Assembly (NCBI GenBank): GCA_946887105.1
Contig: CAMPKJ010000011.1
Coordinates: forward strand, 1 to 41,976
Length of the DNA stretch: 41,976 nt
Origin: an uncultured Acidobacteriota bacterium
GTDB lineage: Bacteria > Acidobacteriota > Thermoanaerobaculia > Gp7-AA8
Direction of reading: 5' to 3'
The notes under the pieces are model-generated. The model did no database searches, had not been told where the DNA came from, and worked only from the letters and a program-made list of their open reading frames with translations. The translations under genes were made by a program, and so were the position numbers. This document shows, piece after piece, positions 1 through 8,638 of the stretch. The stretch's first letter is position 1; every line of letters begins with the position of its first letter.

Positions 1-697
1 GCTTCGGCAGCAGCTCGCGGTAACGCTCGGTCGTGATCGGCTGGATGTTCTTGTCGGGCTGATCGCCGCGCAGCATCTCGAAGGAGTGGAACGACACCTC
101 CGGAAAATCGCGGCGCACGCCTTCGAAAAGGACATCCAGATCATCCGCGTTGTACGTGCACAGGCAGGTGTGCACGTTCACGGTCAGGTTGTCGTATCGC
201 TCCTTGAGCGGCATCAGCAGCGCGTAGGTCTTTTTCGACTTCTCGTAGTTGTTCGGGACGCCGCGGATCCAGTCGTGCTTTTCGCCGATGTGATCGATGG
301 AGAGATTGACCACGATCTGCGTATCGGGGCAGCGCTGCAGCGTGGTCTCGACCTGCCGCGCGATGAGATCGCTGGTGATCGCGCCGGTGGGGATGGTGAT
401 CTGCTTGACGTGATTGTTCGTCGCCAGGAACTCGCAGATGTCGGGCAGATCGCGGCGCAGGAACGGCTCGCCGCCGGACATGACGATGAAGAGCAGATCG
501 CCCATCGAGGAGAGCGTCTTCTTGATCTCCTCGAGCGACAGCTCGTGCTCCTTGTTCTTGCGGAGCTGCTCCCAGTTGAAGCAGGTCCGGCAGAAGGAGT
601 TGCAGTCGTAGGTCAGCCCGAGGATCAGGTAGACCGGCTGCATGCCGCGCTTGTCGACCAGATATCGGAGGTATTGGGCCTTGTCGGTGAACTTCAT
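1..697 (-). CDS. Radical SAM enzyme (C-terminus beyond window)
   Basis: The minus-strand frame opens at ATG 697 and runs off the window edge without a stop, giving 232 residues. Cys32, Cys36 and Cys39 form the CxxxCxxC cluster motif that binds the [4Fe-4S] cluster in radical SAM enzymes, and a GGEP motif at residues 75-78 matches the SAM-binding segment. Radical SAM enzymes cleave S-adenosylmethionine to a 5'-deoxyadenosyl radical; the substrate cannot be told because the C-terminal part is missing. The gene lies downstream of a glycosyltransferase on the same strand, separated by a hairpin element, so a link to surface polysaccharide or lipid biosynthesis is possible but unproven. The start is chosen because the frame upstream of it has no homologous-looking sequence. 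Confidence 0.85.
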   Translation of the reverse strand, partial: MKFTDKAQYLRYLVDKRGMQPVYLILGLTYDCNSFCRTCFNWEQLRKNKEHELSLEEIKKTLSSMGDLLFIVMSGGEPFLRRDLPDICEFLATNNHVKQITIPTGAITSDLIARQVETTLQRCPDTQIVVNLSIDHIGEKHDWIRGVPNNYEKSKKTYALLMPLKERYDNLTVNVHTCLCTYNADDLDVLFEGVRRDFPEVSFHSFEMLRGDQPDKNIQPITTERYRELLPK

Positions 698-740
698 CTG
701 CGGTATCGCTCAACGGCTACCGCAGTGTACGCAATTCCGG

Positions 741-843
741 GGTTCCTCGGGGTTCCTCGGGGTTCCTCGGAGTTCCTCGGAGGAGCGGAACCTTCCTGCC
801 CCCTCCGAGGAACTCCGAGGAACCGAGGCACTCCGAGGAACTC
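741..843. repeat. Word-repeat hairpin, family 1 (copy a)
   Basis: The left arm (741-783) is a tandem run of the 10-nt word GGTTCCTCGG with A/G variants. After a loop of about 18 nt, the right arm (802-843) carries the reverse complement words and ends in GAGGAACTC. The element starts 6 bp past the stop codon of the minus-strand glycosyltransferase and lies before the radical SAM gene. No T-tract follows, so it is not a textbook intrinsic terminator. Confidence 0.85.
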
Positions 844-849
844 GTCACC

Positions 850-1779
850 CTACTTCCGGGCCGACGTGATGCCGGTCACGAGACCGAGCCAGTACGTGAG
901 GTGATGCGCGGCGAAGGCGAGCGGAATCACCGGCCACCAGCGCAGCGGCAGGCGCGTCACGCGCGCGCCGAGAACGAGCGTGGCCACCGCGTACGGCACG
1001 GCCACCAGCGGCGCGAGCATCAGCCCGGCGAACCCTGCCACGAGAAACGCGGATACGCGCGGATCGCGACGCGCGCCCGCCGCAAACATCCGCCCGGTCT
1101 TCACGCGATAACGAAAGCGCTGCCGCAGATAGGGTCCCGGAAAGGCGCGCCGGCGATGAGAGACGCGCACGCCGTCGTGATAGACGACGCGGCCGCGCTG
1201 CATCAGCTGTTCGAGCAGCGCCGTGTCTTCGCCGATGTAGCCGATCGACTCGTCGAATCCCGTGAACGCGCCGCGGCGTACGAAGAGGTTCACCAGCGCG
1301 ATGTCGCTCGCGTGCCGCACGTCGAACACGCCGCGGCGGTTCTCATGCGCCGCCACGCCGCTGCCGATGTGCGGCGTGGCGAGCAGCGTGTCGGAGATCA
1401 GCTCGGCAATCGAAGAGTCCGGCGGTGCGGGGTCAGGCCCCCCGATGGCGAGGACCTCGGGATGCCGGTCGAGATAGGCGGCGGCGGTGGAAAGCCAGTG
1501 CGGATCGGCCACCGCGTCGTCGTCGAGGAAGGCCAGCAGCTCCCCTGCCGCGACGGAAACTCCTCGATTTCTTCGAGTTGCGGGATTACGATTCGGCTCG
1601 ACGACGTTTCGGGACCGGGTTTCTTCCGGCAACCTCAGTGGCTGCGCCGAGACGACGATCAGCTCGAATCGGAACGGCGCATCCTGGGCCAGGACCGACG
1701 CGATCGCGCGTTCCGCATCGCCACCGATGCGTTCCACCGGCATGATGACCGAAACTTTAATGGGAGCATTTGAGCTCAA
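850..1779 (-). CDS. Family 2 glycosyltransferase, membrane-anchored
   Basis: Protein of 309 residues with the GT-A start VSVIMPV near residue 9, an FLDDDA metal/nucleotide-sugar motif near residue 90 and a central acceptor-binding half. The last ~65 residues are hydrophobic and rich in small residues, predicting one or two membrane segments, so it probably acts at the inner face of the cytoplasmic membrane on a lipid-linked or surface glycan. Sugar donor and acceptor cannot be deduced. The start is a TTG at 1779 preceded by GGAG at short spacing; no ATG lies upstream in frame before the core fold. It is divergent from the next glycosyltransferase with only 29 bp between starts, so the two likely share a control region. 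Confidence 0.85.
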   Translation of the reverse strand: MSSNAPIKVSVIMPVERIGGDAERAIASVLAQDAPFRFELIVVSAQPLRLPEETRSRNVVEPNRNPATRRNRGVSVAAGELLAFLDDDAVADPHWLSTAAAYLDRHPEVLAIGGPDPAPPDSSIAELISDTLLATPHIGSGVAAHENRRGVFDVRHASDIALVNLFVRRGAFTGFDESIGYIGEDTALLEQLMQRGRVVYHDGVRVSHRRRAFPGPYLRQRFRYRVKTGRMFAAGARRDPRVSAFLVAGFAGLMLAPLVAVPYAVATLVLGARVTRLPLRWWPVIPLAFAAHHLTYWLGLVTGITSARK

Positions 1780-1808
1780 CGGCTCCGCAGCTTAGCAGCT
1801 CATCAAGC

Positions 1809-3200
1809 ATGAAACTGATCATCCAGATCCCCGCCTTCAACGAAGAGGCGACCATCGCGCAGGCGCTCCGCGACCTGCCGAAGAGAATCGAAGGCATCAC
1901 CGCGATCGAGACGCTGGTCATCGACGACGGCTCGTCCGACAGGACCGCGGAGGCCGCGCGAAAAGCGGGCGCGACGCACATCCTGCAGCTGAAGTCGCAC
2001 CGCGGTCTCTCGGCCGCGTTCGTGGCCGGGATCGACGCCGCTCTCCGCCTCGGCGCGGATGTCATCGTGAATACCGATGCCGACAATCAGTACCAGGCCG
2101 CCGACGTGTCCCGCCTGGTCACGCCGATCGTGAAAGGCACCGCGGAAGTGGTGATCGGCGATCGCGAGACCGCGAAGTCGCCGCACATGTCGGGCATGAA
2201 GCGGCTGCTCCAGCGCCTCGGCAGCTGGACGGTCGGCAAGGCCTCGGGCCTCAGCATCGCCGACGTCACCAGCGGCTTCCGCGCCTTCTCGCGCGAGGCG
2301 GCCATGCAGATCAACGTCTTCAATCCGTTCACCTACACGCTGGAGACGGTCATCCAGGCCGGCAACCGCAACCTCGGCGTGCAGAGCGTGACGGTGCGCA
2401 CGAATGCGCCGACGCGGCCGTCGCGGCTCTACAGCGGCATCGGCACGTACCTGCGCAAGTCGATGGCCACGATCTTCCGGGTCTACACGCTGTACCGCCC
2501 GCTGAAGACGTTCTTTGCCATCGGCTCGCTGCTGATGCTCCTCGGCTTCATCATCGGCGCGCGGTTCCTCTGGTTCTACGCGCAGGGCGATCGCGGCGGT
2601 CACATCCAGTCGCTGATCCTGGCGGCGGTGTTTCTGATCACCGGCTTCCACACGTGGCTGATCGCGCTGCTGGCGGATCTGATCGCAGTGAATCGCCGCC
2701 TGACCGAGGACGTGCTGATTCGCGTCAAGAAACTGGAGGCGCCGGACACGCACCGCGCGCGCCGTCCGGCAGCGTTGACGGCCAATCCGGCCGGCTTGTC
2801 GCTGCCGCCCGATACGGCGCGGCGCACGGAACGCCCGCAGCCGCAGCGTGGCCCGCGCGAGCCGCGGCGCGATCCGGGTGCGACGCCTCCCGCAAAGCAG
2901 CCGGAAAAGCAGCCGGAAAAGCAGCCGGAGACGCAGTGGGTGTGGCTGCTCGATGAGGAGAAGCTCAACGAACGCGCCGGCGCACCGGCGGAAAAGAAGC
3001 CGCAGCCTCCACCGCCTCCCGCCGCGCGCGCGGACGCCGACGAGGATGACGATACCGAGATCATGCCCTTGTCATCGGAAGCAGCGTCGGGCGCACCGCG
3101 CAGGCGGCGCCGCCGTCGTGGCGGTGCCGGACGCCAGCACGATGCGCTGCCGGGCAATCGCGGCAAGCACCTCGTGAACGGCGACGAAAACGCAGAATGA
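1809..3200 (+). CDS. Polyprenyl-phosphate-type family 2 glycosyltransferase with long disordered tail
   Basis: Protein of 463 residues. The N-terminal half is a DPM1/ArnC-like GT-A domain: IQIPAFNEE near residue 5, VIDDGSSD near 40 and NTDADNQY near 90 (the DxD metal site). Two membrane helices follow (about 233-260 and 267-297), as in enzymes that load a sugar onto undecaprenyl phosphate. The last ~150 residues are Pro/Arg/Glu-rich and low in complexity, with three tandem KQPE units encoded by a 12-nt repeat at 2895-2930; this tail is absent from typical relatives. The start is ATG 1809, where the conserved fold begins; a TTG at 1770 would only add a Ser-rich leader. A strong terminator follows directly. 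Confidence 0.88.
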   Translation: MKLIIQIPAFNEEATIAQALRDLPKRIEGITAIETLVIDDGSSDRTAEAARKAGATHILQLKSHRGLSAAFVAGIDAALRLGADVIVNTDADNQYQAADVSRLVTPIVKGTAEVVIGDRETAKSPHMSGMKRLLQRLGSWTVGKASGLSIADVTSGFRAFSREAAMQINVFNPFTYTLETVIQAGNRNLGVQSVTVRTNAPTRPSRLYSGIGTYLRKSMATIFRVYTLYRPLKTFFAIGSLLMLLGFIIGARFLWFYAQGDRGGHIQSLILAAVFLITGFHTWLIALLADLIAVNRRLTEDVLIRVKKLEAPDTHRARRPAALTANPAGLSLPPDTARRTERPQPQRGPREPRRDPGATPPAKQPEKQPEKQPETQWVWLLDEEKLNERAGAPAEKKPQPPPPPAARADADEDDDTEIMPLSSEAASGAPRRRRRRRGGAGRQHDALPGNRGKHLVNGDENAE

Positions 3201-3208
3201 ACGCCAAA

Positions 3209-3240
3209 TGAAAACGCCGCCCTTTCGGGCGGCGTTTTCA
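3209..3240. terminator. Bidirectional intrinsic terminator
   Basis: A perfect inverted repeat with arms AAAACGCCGCCC and GGGCGGCGTTTT around a TTTC loop. The A-tract and T-tract flanks make it work in both directions, which fits the convergent genes ending at 3200 (+) and 3243 (-). It is the only classical GC-stem plus T-tract terminator I see in the window. Confidence 0.92.
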
Positions 3241-3242
3241 TT

Positions 3243-3668
3243 TCAGGTCGGAGGCGGCGGCGGGTTATCGATCTCGGGGTCGACCCGCAGTGCGACGTCG
3301 TACGCCGGGAAATGCACCGTGACGTAGTACGTGTAGACGGTCTGATTCTCCTCGCTGCCGATCACGACTCCGGCGATCTGCGTCGCAGAGACGAACTTCA
3401 ACTGGAAACGGTTCTTTCCTCCGTTGGTCAGGAACTGGATGTCGTCCACGGTCTGGAATTCACCGCCTGATCCGCTCAGCGTCCAGGTGATCGTGTCGCC
3501 GTTCCTGCCGTTCAACAGCACGCGTTCCGGATTGATGCTGAGCAACACCACGCGCGGCTCGGGCTCGCTCACGTTCACGAACACGTCGTAGTTCTGTCTG
3601 GCGCTGTTCTGCTGCATCAGACCTCCCTCACTCCTCGGTGGTGCAATGGCTTCGCTATACGTCTCCAT
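3243..3668 (-). CDS. Conserved-looking hypothetical protein, kinase-linked
   Basis: Protein of 141 residues starting at ATG 3668, chosen because AAGGAG lies 6 nt upstream; an upstream TTG at 3689 would only add a repetitive Arg/Glu leader. No signal peptide or membrane segment. Alternating hydrophobic stretches (VVLLSINPERVLL, DTITWTLSG, YTYYVTVHF) predict a compact beta-sandwich, and the C-terminus ends in a DPEIDN motif followed by a run of prolines. It follows the kinase gene by 17 bp and is surely co-transcribed, so it may be a ligand-sensing partner or substrate of that kinase. Family not recognised. Confidence 0.7.
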   Translation of the reverse strand: METYSEAIAPPRSEGGLMQQNSARQNYDVFVNVSEPEPRVVLLSINPERVLLNGRNGDTITWTLSGSGGEFQTVDDIQFLTNGGKNRFQLKFVSATQIAGVVIGSEENQTVYTYYVTVHFPAYDVALRVDPEIDNPPPPPT

Positions 3669-3685
3669 CTCTCTCTCCTTCTCTC

Positions 3686-6151
3686 TCAACAGCCCTCATC
3701 TCTGCAGACCTGCTCGAGATCATGGTCCTGATATCCGATGGCGCGCAGGTGTGCGCGGATCGGCCGCCCTTCGTCGAAGTGGTGCAGGCGCGCCAGGACG
3801 CGCAACTTCACGCCGAGGCGTCGCGGTTCGGTGATGGTGCCGGCGTCGGCGAATGCGGCCTGCGCGTTTTCCCATGCCGTGACCGCTTGTCTCTTATCGC
3901 CGTTGGCGCGATGGATCTCGCCGAGGTTGAACCACGCGTCGGCGCGGCGCGCCTGTGCCTCCGCGATGCGGATCGATTCGAGCGATTTCAGCGTCGCGGC
4001 CAGGAGTGCCTGTGCGCGATGGCGCTGGTTCGCGGCCTCGAATGCCTGCGCGTAGGTCGTATCGATGCCTGCCAGCTCCAGCTCCCACATCCGCCCGGGA
4101 GCTTTCGGCAGGATCGCGCGCATGAGAGTGTCCGCCTCGTCGAGAAGCGGGAGCGCGCGGGAAACGTCGCCGCGCAGGCGATGGAGCTCGGCCACGCGCC
4201 AGAGCGCCACCGCATGGTTCCGTTGCCAGTCGACATTGCCGGGATCGCGCAAGGCGAGCTCGCGGTCGATGAGCAGCGCCTCTTCCGCACAGAGCAGCGC
4301 TCCCGCGTAGTCCCCAACGAACGACCGTACGCCGGCGAGATACGCGAGGCTGGCGCCGAGGCGCTGCTTCCACTGCGTCTGCTTCGGATCGGACTGCACG
4401 AGCTGGCGATAGGTGGTCACCTCGTTCTCGAATCGCGTACGCGCGCCGGACAGATCGCCGAGCGCCTGTTGCACGCGGCCGAGTTTGTTGAGCGAGCGGG
4501 CCAGTTCCGCGCGGGCGCTGACATCCGCCGGATTGCGTTCCAGCCCCGCGTTCTTGATCTCGTAGCTGGTGCGATAGTGACCGAGCGCTTCGCGAAGGTT
4601 GCCCTGCATCTCCAGCACCGAGCCGACGTTCGCATGTCCGTACGCGCGCTCGAGCTGCCAGTTGGCGTCGGACGGCTGGAGGCGTGCGTGCTTCTCGGCG
4701 ACGACCATGTACGACCGCATGTGTGTGAGCGCGCGCGGCAGGTCGCCGCTCTTTTGCGCCGCGGCGCCGAGGTAATAGTGCGAGGTACCGTAGGCCATCT
4801 GCACTTCGCGATGGTTCGGATCGTGAGTCGCGCCGACCCGTGCAAAGGTCAACGCACGCTCGAACATCTTCACCGCTTCGGGGAGATTCCCCTGCGCCAT
4901 GCGCACTTCGCCGAGCTGCGTCAGCGCCTTGGCGTTGCGGGTCAGTTCGTCCGCCGTCATAACCTCGGGGTGCATCGACTCGACGTATTCGAGCGTGCGC
5001 TTGCCGACGTCATCGAGGATGTCCAGCCGGCCTACCGGCTCGAGCTTCTTCCGCAGATCGCCGAGCATGAACTCGAGCAGATTCTCGACTTGCGCGCGGC
5101 CCGTTCTTGCCTCGCCTTCCGCCTTGAGCGCGGCCGTTCGTTCCCGTTTCAAATCGACGGTGTATCGCCACACGCCGAGCAGGGCGATCAGGACGATGGC
5201 CGCGACGATCGCGTTGCGGGCGATGCGTTGCGGTTTCGCGTCGAGGAAACGCAGACGCTCGGCCGCTTCCACGGCGGTCGGACGATCGGCGGGCGCGAGT
5301 TGCTTGAGGCGATTGATGAAGGCCGTGACGTCGCCCGGCGCGCCTTTGACCGGCAGCGTCTCGCCGCGCGCGACGCGCAGGATCACTTCGCGTGCCGTGA
5401 GCTCGGGCGGATGAGGATCTTCGCCCGTGAAGAGCGACTGCAGCAGGAGGCCGAACGAGAACATGTCGCTGGCCGGCGTGAGCGTCTCGCCGCGGGCCTG
5501 CTCGGGACTCATGAACAGCGGCGTGCCGAGGGTGATGCCGACCGCGGTGGCGTGGAAATCGCGCCGCGATGCGGGAGCGGGATCGAAGGCGAGCGGCGAC
5601 GTTTCCGCGACGTCGCCCACCGCGCGCATGTTGCCGGTGCGGATGGCGATGTGCCGGTCCGACGACTTTCCCTTGCGATGGAGCCAGCGCGCCAGTCCGA
5701 AGTCGAGCACCTTCACCTCGCCGGAGCTCGTCAGCATCACGTTCTCCGGCTTGAGATCGCGGTGCACGATGCCGGCGCGGTGCGCCTGCACCAGCACGTC
5801 GGCGATGGCGATGGCGATGCGCAGCTTTTCCTGATGCGGCAACCCGTGCTGCATCGCGTCGTGCAGGGTCTTGCCGTCGATGTATTCGAGCACGAGCAGA
5901 TCGACGTCGGGCGTCTCGATGTAGTCGTGGATGCGGCAGATGTTGGGATGGTCGAGCTTCGAGAGCGCACGCGCCTCGCGCAACAAACGCTCGCGCGCTT
6001 CGGCATCGAGGCGCTGGTCGTCGTTGAGCACCTTCAGCGCGACCTTGCGCTCCAGCTTCTCGTCATATCCGCCGTAGACGTCTCCCATGCCGCCCTGTCC
6101 GACGACCTGGGTGACGCGGATGTGCCCAAAATGCCGGCCGATCAGCTTCAT
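3686..6151 (-). CDS. Ser/Thr protein kinase with transmembrane helix and TPR repeats
   Basis: Protein of 821 residues. The N-terminal Hanks-type kinase has the glycine loop GQGGMG (18-23), VALK with catalytic Lys40, HRDLKPEN (130-137) and DFG (150-152), so it should be active. The stretch from DFG to the SPE motif (215-217) is about 65 residues, roughly 35 more than usual: an inserted activation segment rich in Arg, Ser and Thr. One membrane helix lies near 315-335, followed by some 480 residues of helical TPR-like repeats on the other side of the membrane, presumably for sensing or protein binding. Start ATG 6151 is where the fold begins. It heads a two-gene operon and diverges from a receiver protein gene 78 bp away. 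Confidence 0.92.
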   Translation of the reverse strand: MKLIGRHFGHIRVTQVVGQGGMGDVYGGYDEKLERKVALKVLNDDQRLDAEARERLLREARALSKLDHPNICRIHDYIETPDVDLLVLEYIDGKTLHDAMQHGLPHQEKLRIAIAIADVLVQAHRAGIVHRDLKPENVMLTSSGEVKVLDFGLARWLHRKGKSSDRHIAIRTGNMRAVGDVAETSPLAFDPAPASRRDFHATAVGITLGTPLFMSPEQARGETLTPASDMFSFGLLLQSLFTGEDPHPPELTAREVILRVARGETLPVKGAPGDVTAFINRLKQLAPADRPTAVEAAERLRFLDAKPQRIARNAIVAAIVLIALLGVWRYTVDLKRERTAALKAEGEARTGRAQVENLLEFMLGDLRKKLEPVGRLDILDDVGKRTLEYVESMHPEVMTADELTRNAKALTQLGEVRMAQGNLPEAVKMFERALTFARVGATHDPNHREVQMAYGTSHYYLGAAAQKSGDLPRALTHMRSYMVVAEKHARLQPSDANWQLERAYGHANVGSVLEMQGNLREALGHYRTSYEIKNAGLERNPADVSARAELARSLNKLGRVQQALGDLSGARTRFENEVTTYRQLVQSDPKQTQWKQRLGASLAYLAGVRSFVGDYAGALLCAEEALLIDRELALRDPGNVDWQRNHAVALWRVAELHRLRGDVSRALPLLDEADTLMRAILPKAPGRMWELELAGIDTTYAQAFEAANQRHRAQALLAATLKSLESIRIAEAQARRADAWFNLGEIHRANGDKRQAVTAWENAQAAFADAGTITEPRRLGVKLRVLARLHHFDEGRPIRAHLRAIGYQDHDLEQVCRDEGC

Positions 6152-6187
6152 GGCGAATTCCGGATGTGTGGATGAGAACCCATGTCA

Positions 6188-6216
6188 TTGTAGACCCGAA
6201 CCGAAGTCTGTATAGA
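6188..6216 (+). promoter_or_regulatory. Candidate sigma-70 promoter of receiver gene
   Basis: TTGTAG (6188-6193), a 17-bp spacer and TATAGA (6211-6216) lie 13 bp before the ATG at 6230. The transcript would start about at the start codon, so the mRNA would have little or no leader; no Shine-Dalgarno sequence is visible. Confidence 0.5.
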
Positions 6217-6229
6217 ATCGCCGACCCAC

Positions 6230-6601
6230 ATGCCTGACGAACGCTCCGTGCTCGTCGTCGACGATGACGACGCCATCCGTACTCTGATCACGCGCGTGCT
6301 GCTGCGCGCGAACTTCGACGTGGCTCAGGCCGGAAACGGCAGCGAGGCGCTCGCGAAACTGCGGACGCGCCCGTTCCGTACCGTCGTGCTCGATCTGATG
6401 ATGCCGGTGATGAGCGGCTTCGAACTGGTCGATTACCTCCGCGATCACGATGACGCCGGCGCGCCCTGCATCGTGATCGTGTCCGCGGCGGGCGAGCGCG
6501 ACCTGCAGTCGATCACCTCCCCGCTGGTGAAGAGCGTCCTGCGGAAACCCTTCGATCTCCCGGAGTTGCTGGCGGCGGTGGAGAAGTGCTCGAGCGAGTA
6601 G
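6230..6601 (+). CDS. Single-domain response regulator (receiver only)
   Basis: Protein of 123 residues made of one CheY-like receiver domain. The acidic pocket DDDD (11-14), the phospho-acceptor Asp55 in VLDLMMP and the conserved Lys in RKPFD are all present, so it should be phosphorylated by a histidine kinase. No output domain exists; it probably acts by binding a partner. No histidine kinase is nearby; the adjacent Ser/Thr kinase is divergent. Convergent with the alpha/beta hydrolase gene, stop codons 1 bp apart. Confidence 0.92.
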   Translation: MPDERSVLVVDDDDAIRTLITRVLLRANFDVAQAGNGSEALAKLRTRPFRTVVLDLMMPVMSGFELVDYLRDHDDAGAPCIVIVSAAGERDLQSITSPLVKSVLRKPFDLPELLAAVEKCSSE

Positions 6602-6602
6602 G

Positions 6603-7400
6603 CTAGGTATGCGCGACGGCGAAATGCGCGCTCGCTTCCGCCGCCAGGACCAGCTCGAACGGCACGTGTACCAGCGGATGGATGGCGTTGAAGGTGTGGC
6701 TGGCGCTGGCGATCTCGAGCAGCGAGGCGTCGGCGGCGCGCGAGGCCAGCAGGCGTCCTGACTCGACCGGCACGCTCTCGTCACGGCCGCCGTGGATGAC
6801 CAGCAGCGGCGCGCGCAGCGTCTCGGCGGCGCGGACGATGTCCAGCCGCTCGCGGTTGGCCTCGTAGTCGTCCAGCACATCGCGCGAGATGCGCATGACC
6901 TGCTTCGTGCGCTGATTCACGACCTCGGTCACGCCGCGCTCCTGCCAGTCACGGCGCGTGGCGGCATCCCAGTTGTCACACCGCGAGATCGGACTCCACG
7001 CGATCACGCCGCTGAGACGGGGAACGTCCGCGGCGCCGAGGATGGCCACGCCGCCGCCTCGCGAATGCCCGAGGAGGAGCGTCGGCAGATCGGGGAACTG
7101 CTGCTGTGCGTGCTGCACGGCCACGCGCAGGTCCGCGAGCTCGATCGAATACGTGTCGTGCTCGAAGAGATCGAGACGATCGAACGACTCCGGATCATCG
7201 CCGATCCCGCATCGCGACATGTTGAAGCGGCACACCGCCAGCCGATGCTGCATCAGCCGCTGCGCGAGCCAGGGAAAGAACCCCCAGTCCTTGAATCCCT
7301 TGAACCCATGGACCACCACCACCAGCGCACGCGGCTCCTCGGGGACGTCGAAGTCCCCGCGGATGGGCAGGCGTTCGGAGGATGGGACGGCGAAGTGCAT
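6603..7400 (-). CDS. Alpha/beta hydrolase of the dienelactone hydrolase/acyl esterase kind
   Basis: Protein of 265 residues without a signal peptide, so cytoplasmic. The oxyanion strand VVVVHGFKG near residue 27, the nucleophile elbow GHSRGG with Ser113, an acid in HGGRDESVP near 211 and a His in ASHTFN near 238 complete a Ser-Asp-His triad. Such proteins hydrolyse esters or short acyl or peptide bonds; the substrate is unknown. The gene follows ychF on the same strand, separated by a hairpin element that ends just 13 bp before its start codon; no clear ribosome-binding site is seen there, so translation may depend on that structure. Confidence 0.85.
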   Translation of the reverse strand: MHFAVPSSERLPIRGDFDVPEEPRALVVVVHGFKGFKDWGFFPWLAQRLMQHRLAVCRFNMSRCGIGDDPESFDRLDLFEHDTYSIELADLRVAVQHAQQQFPDLPTLLLGHSRGGGVAILGAADVPRLSGVIAWSPISRCDNWDAATRRDWQERGVTEVVNQRTKQVMRISRDVLDDYEANRERLDIVRAAETLRAPLLVIHGGRDESVPVESGRLLASRAADASLLEIASASHTFNAIHPLVHVPFELVLAAEASAHFAVAHT

Positions 7401-7413
7401 GGGGGGCCGTGGC

Positions 7414-7506
7414 GAGTCTCAAAGTCGCAAAGTCTCAAAGTCGAAAGATCGTGCTGGCCGCCCTCTTTGCGACTTTGAGACTTTGCGACTTTGAGACTTT
7501 GCGACT
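7414..7506. repeat. Word-repeat hairpin, family 2 (copy b)
   Basis: The left arm (7414-7447) has four 8-nt words GTCKCAAA alternating GTCTCAAA and GTCGCAAA. The right arm (7465-7506) carries the reverse complements in mirrored order, so about 30 bp pair with a single-nucleotide bulge. The loop is about 17 nt. It begins 7 bp past the ychF stop codon. Confidence 0.88.
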
Positions 7507-7513
7507 GCAGTCC

Positions 7514-8608
7514 TCACACATTGAACCGGAACAGAATCACATCCCCGTCCTGCACGAGGTACTCCTTCCCTTCACTGCGCATCTTCCCGGCCGCTTTTGC
7601 GCCCTGCTCGCCGGCGAAGGTGACGTAGTCGTCGTAGGCGATGGTCTCGGCGCGGATGAAGCCGCGCTCGAAGTCGCTGTGGATCTTTCCCGCCGCCTGC
7701 GGCGCTTTCGAGCCGCGGTGGATGGTCCAGGCGCGTGCTTCTTTCGGGCCGATGGTGAAGAACGTTTCGAGGTCGAGCAGTTTGTAGGCCGCGCGCACGA
7801 GGACGTTCAGGCCAGGCTCCTGGAGTCCCATGTCGTGCAGGAACTCATCGCGTTCGCCTTCCGGCAGTTGGGAGATCTGCGCTTCGAGCTCGCCGCAGAT
7901 GACCACCACCTCGCCGCCCTTTTCCGCCGCGACCTTGCGCACTTTCTGCAGCAGGGGCGATTCTTTTCCGAGCTCGTTCTCGGCCACGTTCGCGACGTAG
8001 AGCACCGGCTTCATGGTGATCAGGCTCAGCTCCGCGAGCGCTTCCTGTTCCTGCTCGCTCAATCCGGCGGCGCGCAGCGGAATGCCCTTCTCCACCGCCG
8101 CGATGGCCTTCGTCAGCGCCTCGGCCTGGGCGATGTACTCCTTCTGCCCGACACGCGCCATGCGTCCGACGCGGTCACTGCGCTTCGAGAGCGCGTCGAG
8201 ATCGGCCAGCAACAGCTCGGTCTCGATCACTTCGATGTCGCGCTCCGGATCGACGCTCCCCTCGACGTGCACCACGTTCGGATCGTCGAAGCAGCGCACC
8301 ACGTGCAGGATGGCCTCGGTCTCACGGATGTTCGCCAGAAACTGATTGCCGAGTCCTTCGCCCTTGCTCGCGCCGCGCACCAGGCCGGCGATGTCGACCA
8401 CTTTGAGATCGGTGAAGATGGTCTGCTTGCTGTCCGCGAGTGCGGCCAGCCTGGTCAGGCGCGCGTCGACGACCGGCACGATGCCGACATTCGGCTCGAT
8501 GGTGCAGAACGGATAGTTGGCGCTCTGCGCACCCGCCGCGGTCAGAGCATTGAAGATCGTCGATTTCCCTACGTTCGGCAAACCGACGATGCCGACAGAA
8601 AGACCCAT
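7514..8608 (-). CDS. ychF: Redox-regulated ATPase/GTPase YchF
   Basis: Protein of 364 residues, the normal length for YchF. The P-loop GLPNVGKS lies at residues 9-16, followed by the Obg-family switch motif [10 protein letters not shown] and a C-terminal TGS domain. YchF (OLA1 in eukaryotes) is a ribosome-associated P-loop NTPase that prefers ATP and is tied to oxidative stress responses. GGGAG sits 9 nt before the ATG. It follows glucokinase by 30 bp, so the two are probably one operon with the hydrolase behind. Confidence 0.97.
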   Translation of the reverse strand: MGLSVGIVGLPNVGKSTIFNALTAAGAQSANYPFCTIEPNVGIVPVVDARLTRLAALADSKQTIFTDLKVVDIAGLVRGASKGEGLGNQFLANIRETEAILHVVRCFDDPNVVHVEGSVDPERDIEVIETELLLADLDALSKRSDRVGRMARVGQKEYIAQAEALTKAIAAVEKGIPLRAAGLSEQEQEALAELSLITMKPVLYVANVAENELGKESPLLQKVRKVAAEKGGEVVVICGELEAQISQLPEGERDEFLHDMGLQEPGLNVLVRAAYKLLDLETFFTIGPKEARAWTIHRGSKAPQAAGKIHSDFERGFIRAETIAYDDYVTFAGEQGAKAAGKMRSEGKEYLVQDGDVILFRFNV

Positions 8609-8638
8609 GTTGTGTTGCTCCCTTACGTTGCGTGCGCC

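Noticed and set aside
3638..6175. 845-codon plus-strand open frame over the kinase
   Set aside because: Composition is that of a shadow of a GC-rich gene; the kinase motifs are on the other strand.
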